Shown here piece by piece: positions 8,140 to 13,912 of a stretch of DNA of 13,912 bases. The notes below the pieces were generated by a model. That model made no database searches. It saw only the letters and a program-made list of their open reading frames with translations, and was not told the origin of the DNA. The translations under genes and the position numbers were made by a program. Positions within the stretch are counted from its first letter, which is position 1. Every line of letters begins with the position of its first letter. The stretch is from Paraglomus occultum. Taxonomy: Eukaryota > Glomeromycota > Glomeromycetes > Paraglomerales > Paraglomeraceae. Where the stretch lies: NCBI GenBank assembly GCA_910592205.1, contig CAJVPJ010000969.1, forward strand, positions 1 through 13,912. The letters are read 5' to 3'.

Positions 8140-11100
8140 TCACATCAATAAAACTGATCCCTGCCGCGCCCATCTAGACATTATCCAATCATTACCCAAA
8201 AAGATGCTAATAAATATTACAATGACTATCATCCACATTCTCAGCCCCCAAACATTCCATGCATCCACAGTCTTCACCAGTTGCTTATCATTATTGTCTA
8301 CAATCCTGATCCTTAAACTGTGTTCGATGCCTTCAGTCGTCCAGTCCTTGACTCTCCAATACAGAGTCTGACGGGATCTAACATATCGCCAGTCACCATC
8401 TGACACGCGAATATCGAGATGGAGCTGCTTGTAGTGATAATTGGGTATATAAATCTCAACCTCGGGTGAGAGTGAAATGGAAGGAAATGGGTGTGCGCCC
8501 CGTGAGTAGTTGGTAAACTGGAACTTGTATTCGAGCGTTCGAAGGTTGAAATGAGTTATTTGAGGTATACCGGGGACTTTTGATGCATAGGGACGCTGGT
8601 TTAACGTAATCAATCATCGATAATTAGACAAAAGATGGAAATGGATTAAAAAACAGTGAGCCATGCATGATACGTAGTAATCCAACTCGACATCATTTTC
8701 TTGGTCACACTTACCAACACTGCATCCAACACTCTTCCTCCAATATGATGATAATGATCCTCATCGTTTTCTTCCTCCTGATCCCAAAAATGTACCTGCA
8801 TCAACTCGAACGGACTAGTAGGACTCTTTTCTGTTCCATATTTGTTGTCTGTATCTCTCTCTTGTTTATGTTCTCTCTCAGTATCGAACATGGTCTGTAC
8901 TTTTAATCCTTTTTTAACAGACTTGGGTTTGACCGTTTCCTTATTATCATCTTCTGATATTGTCGTGGCCGTAATAGTTATTGTTTGAGTAGTGAAATTC
9001 GTTTTCTTGGATTCTGGCAGAGGAGAGTAGATGGAAAAGTCTTCTCCGTTCCAGTGGTCGCCATACGTGTTATCGTTTGTTGGATTATAGTTCCAAAGGC
9101 TGAAGTAAAAAAAAAAAAAAACATGATATGAGTTTACGCATCAACCTGCGCTGTTATTTTCTCTTTGAAAACTTACGTGAAATTAACGAGATTTCTCTCC
9201 ATGGCGCACAAAACGGCGTCCAAAAAGTTGCTATGATGCGTATAATCTCCCGTTTCGAAAGCCTTTTTCTCGTTAATGTCCATTGGTATCCCACATTCCC
9301 CTATGACGCACGGTTTCTCTCCAACATTGATCAACCCTTTATTGACTGTATTTCTCACTTGACCCGTGTAATTATTCTTGGCGCCTTTGAGTCCAAAGTA
9401 AGTAGCGGATATGACATTATTCCCTTTGCTTAGACTTTGAACATCATGAGTGATCAATCCGTCGAATGCCTTGTTGAAGACGGATTTTAAATCGTACCAA
9501 TGCGGAGCGTAGATGACATTACGAGAGTTATCTGTTGGAGTCCATACTGGTGGTGGCTAGATAATGGAAATGGAAAAGAAAACAACGAAAACAATGAATA
9601 CGATATAAGTAACGTGAATGAAAATTTGCTAGTATGAATAAGCGAGATATATTATATCTCGTTTAAACACAACCCGTCATCGGACATAATCAGTAGCAAT
9701 ATACATGACCCGTTCTTCTCCTTTTACATACCTCATTAGGCAGAGGTTCAACGAAAACCAAATAACTCTCTTTCACACTCTGTATGGCCTTTATATACTT
9801 ATTGACAAACGGCAAATAAAAATCTGCATAAAATTCTACAGGCTTTCCCGTTTGTGGATCTTTTGTGAAATACTCTTTCTGTAAAAGGACTGGACTTTTT
9901 GTTGTTTCATCTATATCCCAGACGCCATGGCGACGCCATATACATTGGCGACGGTTAAGCCAGGCAGACTCGCATTCGGTATTGACGACTCGGGTGGAAT
10001 GTTTGCGCGTTGGGTATGGCCAAGACTTGATCCAGACTTCAATTTCTGTCGGAATGCCGTCCCCTAATGTGAACGATTGAAAAGCGGATGGAGAATCACC
10101 AAAGACTAGTGTATGGACCGAGTTGTAACGTGTCAAGTCGACTAGACCTATGTAGCCTTGGCTGGGAAAGGAGAAGAGTATTTAGTATTATTATAGGTAA
10201 GCGACGATATAAACTAATTGCAACTTGGTCAGCATTACTTACTGCGGCTCGTTCATGACTTCGAATCCGATTACAGCCTCCAACTGTTGGACTCGTCTGA
10301 AATGTCATTAGAAAGTAAGTCATTAGTCATGAGTCTATACAACATAGCCAACAATACCAATCTTCGGTAACCGGCCTCAAGTACGGCCCTTCTAAACACT
10401 TGTGCTCTCTCCTTCACTATGTTTTTAAGCACCACGTCTCATCAATACCATTTCTTACTTACTCTGCCAAATGCGAATAGCAATTCAAATAACAATCTTG
10501 TAAAAAGTCCTGTACTTGCTTTCCCTGGTATTCAAGCTCTGGCGCAAATGTGTTTCCACTCCAGAACAATGTAAACATAGTAGAGCTAGCAAGCTTGGTG
10601 TAATTTGTGGGCCAAACCATGGGCTCTGAGCTCCCCGATTCGAGATGATCATTATGAAAATGAATATTATGGATATGAGCAGCACCGGTTACTTGAAATT
10701 TCGTAATATCAAGACCAGCGACCTCAAATGTCCATCCTGGCGCGCCTGACCCACCAGAGAAACGAGACCACTAAAAGTGAATATTGGAGAGAGATAAATG
10801 AGTTGCATGTTACGGAATAGCTTGATCGATTAATCAATCGTAAAAAACATTAGGTTTCGGCTTACAGTGTCTTGATGCGGGTCAATAAAGCACTTTATTC
10901 CATATCGAGGCATCATTTCGATAATGCTTACTAAGTAGTCAATGTATTCTTCATCATAATTACCACTGAAGAAAGAAAGAAAAAAGAACAAACAATTACT
11001 GATGAGACCTAAAGAAAAAATGACCACCAAACTGCACCCACTCATCCAAATGTTTGCTACGGGAAAACTCGGCAGACATTAGAATCTCATCACTTACGGT

Positions 11101-11693
11101 CCGGCATGCTCCAAAGCCTCCCATGGTACAAGAAGTCGTACAAAAGTCAACCCCCAAGATCTTAATCTTGCGAAATGTTCATGAGCCTCTTCCAACGGAA
11201 ATGGTCTTCCAACGAATGATACATTCCGATGGTCAAAAAATTCGTCTGTTCCATGCGTACCGTTAGACGATTTCATTGGACTTTTGCAGTTACCACACAT
11301 GTTCACACCCCGAAGTAAACATGTCCGACCGAGAGAATCCCTAAACCAACGACCAGACGTTGTGAGACCACCGGACAGAGTCCAATTGTGTGCGCTAAGC
11401 CCTGATGAGCCGAGTGATGGATAAGTGGGATGAGTGTGAGTTGTCAGACCGGATTGAAAGTGAGACGGCGATGAGGAAGAAGAGATCGGTGTCTGGGGAG
11501 GTGAGGATGTTGATGACGCGTATGAGCTAATTGAAGAAGTAGACGGCCTGCGTGCCAGTGAGTGGTGATGGCTTGGACGAAAGGATATCGTCGATGCGGA
11601 CAGGAAGCGGCTGTCATCGCTTTCGTCCGAGCTGGATGACGCAGAGTATACGGAATCCTGATTGATTTGCGGAGAGATGGTTGATTTATCCAT
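8140..11693 (-). CDS. GH5 family glycosidase, steryl-glucosidase / endoglycoceramidase-related, with C-terminal membrane segment, 8 exons
   Basis: This is expected to remove glucose from steryl glucosides or glucosylceramide inside the cell, as fungal EGCrP-type GH5 enzymes do; the exact substrate is inferred. Exons: 11693-11098, 10965-10866, 10770-10463, 10296-10243, 10161-9732, 9556-9177, 9099-8715, 8595-8140. They total 2709 nt, 902 residues, frame closed. The start is the first ATG after an in-frame TAG, and no signal peptide follows. Residues 1-102 are Ser/Thr-rich and low in complexity. The catalytic domain follows: RGVNMCGNCKSP (128-139), FVRLLVPWEALEH (184-196), DPHQDTWSRFSGG (227-239), acid/base Glu 351 in GFEVMNEPH, APHWYD (513-518) and nucleophile Glu 583 in VIGECGIPMD, then LWNYNPTND. 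A charged linker (about 652-742) precedes GGRVLDAVLRPY and the beta-rich GH5 C-terminal domain (about 760-855). A hydrophobic segment (about 871-886, WMIVIVIFISIFLG) and a short tail with Arg residues end the protein, suggesting a membrane anchor with the catalytic part in the cytosol. Confidence 0.93.
9106..9121. repeat. Homopolymer A run in GH5 intron 6
   Basis: The plus strand has an uninterrupted run of A (T on the coding strand), immediately upstream of the ACTTCAG acceptor of exon 7. It therefore serves as that acceptor's polypyrimidine tract, and its length is liable to vary or be misread by sequencing. Confidence 0.8.
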
Positions 11694-12600
11694 TTGAATG
11701 TTCTGAGCGGCAATGATATACTTGCAGATGCTTGTTGATTCTGTATATGTAATCTGCTTTGTATCTATTGTAGATATTATACAAGCTTTCTACTCTTGTG
11801 ATAGTGTCGGAATAGGATTATACTTTTCCCCCTTTTATCAAGTCTATAAATAAAAATAGACACGCGAATACGTGTTCTTTGTCTAACTAGTAAGGAACTA
11901 TATATATAATTACAGTACAAAACTATTTATGAGATGACGCCCGACTATGAAGCAGTGAAAAATAGGGGAAGGATATTCGCTACCAGAAATGTTTTGGGAA
12001 TTTATATTTGTTTGTTGATATGTGTGAAAGTTTAAGTTTACGGCAAATGAGTGTATTGTTGAGGATATGCCTCGTAACAAGAGAAAGCAAGAGAGCGTGT
12101 GTGTGGGGTGGAGGGCTTAGTTTTGAAAAGAATGAAAGTGTCAAAGCCCCAGGAAAGTGATAATTAAAATTTGATCAATGATTGATTCTCTATACATACT
12201 TTTAGGTTGTGATCCCAAGATTTGGTAGACATGTGTGACTTTCTGCACGTAATACAAATCGATATGTTGGGGGAAAAGGGGGTGGGCGGCAATACATGTT
12301 CCTTTTAACATGTCGAAGGCAAAGCTGTATGTCATGCCTACTCACAAATCTTGGAAGGGAATATATCGTGTGATAGTTATCAAAACATTAGATAGATCAA
12401 ACGCATTTTGTTACTGATCTCGCATTCTGGGAGGATCACAAGACAATGCAAATCTGAGATCGTGAATTCCCTTAATAACAATAGATACGTTTTTTTTTTG
12501 GCTTCATATTTTTGTTGTCAAGCCACCGCATAGTGTACTAACGCGGTTCTTTTTTACTATTACCGGGGTCTCTTAAAGTAATGGTATGTGGCATCACACA

Positions 12601-12628
12601 ATCGTGAGAAATAAACATCGTGAGAAAT
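12601..12628. repeat. 12-bp direct repeat
   Basis: ATCGTGAGAAAT occurs at 12601-12612 and again at 12617-12628, a 16-bp period with a 4-nt spacer. It could be a replication slip or a tandem factor site. Confidence 0.6.
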
Positions 12629-13751
12629 TAGTGCGTATCGATTTATCAAGTGACCTTATAATAGGGGGCAAAAGATGCAATTGTCGTGCCCAGTACGATG
12701 TCTCCAATCCCCGTCTTGTGTTCTTCATATGGCGAATATCATAATCGTTGCGTTTTAGTCTATGGCATAATCTCATGTGCGATAGCCTCTTCTACTGTGA
12801 AAGGATAAACGCTTTGTAATAAGCGGGGGACAATATCATTGTTTCACGGCTTTTACGTGCCCATAATTTCCTTATTAAACGAAGCCAAAACCAAACGACT
12901 ACGTTATTGGTCAAAAGTCACAGGAATCACGAATAGGTTTAAACGAAATTATGTCACTGCAGCGGGGCGAGAAATATATTCTAGAATTGTTTGTTCAGGG
13001 CACATTGTTTGTGAATATATCCTATTGTAACTTTGACATTGTTATTTAAGACACACATGACAATTAACCCCTATTCGAATCTTCTACTGATATATTTAAC
13101 TGCCTTTCCTTAGTTAGTGTCTGTACGGAGTTACGTATAATTACGCTCTGCTGACGATGTTTCGAGTTTGGCCCTTGATCTATTCCCGATTGCCTACTGG
13201 AAAGGATTCTTTCAATCTTCTAACTCTTTTAATGCATAGTTTGGCATTGCAACCATAGGGAAATTGGTATTAGCTAACAAACATGTTAAGCTGCTATGCA
13301 GGGACTGGTTTTTATGTCAGCCTTGTACAGAATACTTTTCATGGAAGGAGTGTTGGGTTAGGTAGGTATTTCTCGTCGTCTAAATGACGATGTCACCACG
13401 TTCAAACGTTTCGCAGTCTAGTCGTTATTTGGAAACAATTCTATTTCTATAATGTATCATTCCCATTTGGCGGCCTCCATGTTCAAAATTACCCAAATGA
13501 TTGGTTTCCAAACGTCTAATTTAATTTGAACTTTGAAGTTAATTCGGTAACATATTCGCTACGTGTTCGAAATAAGGCAACCTCTGACTATAATACAAAT
13601 GATTATTCTATGACTTTCAAAACTCATAAGACTTTATATTAGAAAACGTATAGAAAACCAACACATTATAACAAAGACATAAGTTATGGTTTAAATGAAT
13701 TTCGGACGCATCGTTTTGTGTAGTAACAATCCGTTAATTAATAAATGTAGG

Positions 13752-13769
13752 TTAGTATTAGTATTAGTA
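13752..13769. repeat. Short tandem repeat, three TTAGTA units
   Basis: Three exact copies of TTAGTA are followed by a partial fourth (TT). The units contain TTAG but are not a telomere repeat. They lie just before two predicted hairpins. Confidence 0.75.
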
Positions 13770-13788
13770 TTGTAATTACTTATATCTT

Positions 13789-13846
13789 ACTCGTGTCCCG
13801 CCGCGCAAGCGGACGAGTGCTTATTGGCAGTTTAGCGTCATGCCAA
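13789..13846. other. Two adjacent hairpins, GC-rich first stem
   Basis: In the first, ACTCGT (13789-13794) and CCGC (13798-13801) pair with GCGGACGAGT (13809-13818). This gives ten base pairs with a 3-nt bulge and a 7-nt loop. In the second, TTGGCA (13824-13829) pairs with TGCCAA (13841-13846) around an 11-nt loop. The first is markedly GC-rich for this locus. I see no tRNA B box, and no known RNA family was recognised. It may be a structured RNA, the end of an unseen gene or element beyond the window, or chance. Confidence 0.35.
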
Positions 13847-13912
13847 GGACGACCACTAAAAGAGAATGGACAATCATAAGTGAGTTAGAGTGGGTTTAGG
13901 TCTATAATAAAA

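Larger units (their letters stand above)
11694..13912. other. Intergenic region upstream of the GH5 gene, no gene seen
   Basis: The first 100-200 bp should hold the GH5 5' UTR and promoter. On the minus strand an A/G-rich patch, AAAAGGGGGAAAAG (about 11825-11838), contains an AGGGG core of the kind bound by fungal stress zinc-finger factors. TATA-like tracts lie at about 11898-11910. This is suggestive only. Beyond about 12000, open frames are all short (64 codons or fewer) and match nothing I know. Distinct structures are a 12-bp direct repeat (12601-12628), three TTAGTA units (13752-13769) and two hairpins (13789-13846). Confidence 0.5.

Noticed and set aside
10297-10462. Possible extra exon inside the 166-nt GH5 intron 3
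   Set aside because: Exons 3 and 4 join in frame to give the expected HLAERVQQLEAVIGFEVMNEP sequence, and the intron has an immediate in-frame stop, so no extra exon is needed.
11444-11713. Minus-strand 89-codon frame overlapping the GH5 first exon
   Set aside because: It is the alternative frame of the Ser-rich repeat-like codons of exon 1. The GH5 frame has an ATG after an in-frame stop and joins correctly to exon 2.

Overview
The window is nuclear DNA from an AT-rich, intron-rich eukaryote, most likely a fungus and probably an early-diverging (Mucoromycota-type) lineage. The evidence is short GT-AG introns (about 47-175 nt), branch-point-like CTAAT/CTAAC sequences, and three protein genes that only make sense when spliced. 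One of them belongs to the fungal steryl-glucosidase/endoglycoceramidase-related GH5 group. The exact taxon cannot be fixed from sequence alone. I see no prokaryotic operon, CRISPR array, rRNA, tRNA or recognisable transposon.

All three genes lie on the minus strand, head to tail. From right to left: (1) 11693-8140, an 8-exon gene for a 902-residue GH5 glycosidase with a Ser-rich N-terminus, both catalytic glutamates, a C-terminal beta-rich domain and a membrane segment near the C-terminus. (2) 7589-4757, a 19-exon gene for a 474-residue uridine kinase fused to a uracil phosphoribosyltransferase domain (UCKL type), acting in pyrimidine salvage. I rebuilt both gene models exon by exon; the reading frame closes with no remainder (2709 and 1425 nt). 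(3) about 1698-904, a small protein with several membrane segments, in at least three exons. I do not recognise its family, and its true 5' end is not resolved.

The rest is long, AT-rich intergenic DNA: 1-650, 1699-4756 and 11694-13912, with a shorter spacer at 7590-8139. The most unusual item is at about 651-726. It is a diverged, same-orientation copy of one exon plus part of the adjoining intron of the uridine kinase gene, found about 5.7 kb away and carrying a small deletion that would break the frame. Other non-coding structures are a pair of adjacent hairpins at 13789-13846, a perfect 16-bp palindrome at 2218-2233, a 7-bp-arm inverted repeat at 2072-2091, and short tandem repeats.

The genes do not obviously form a pathway. 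One salvages uridine and uracil to UMP, the other is expected to cleave glucose from steryl glucosides or glucosylceramide. I found no convincing novel multi-gene system, and the findings are graded accordingly.
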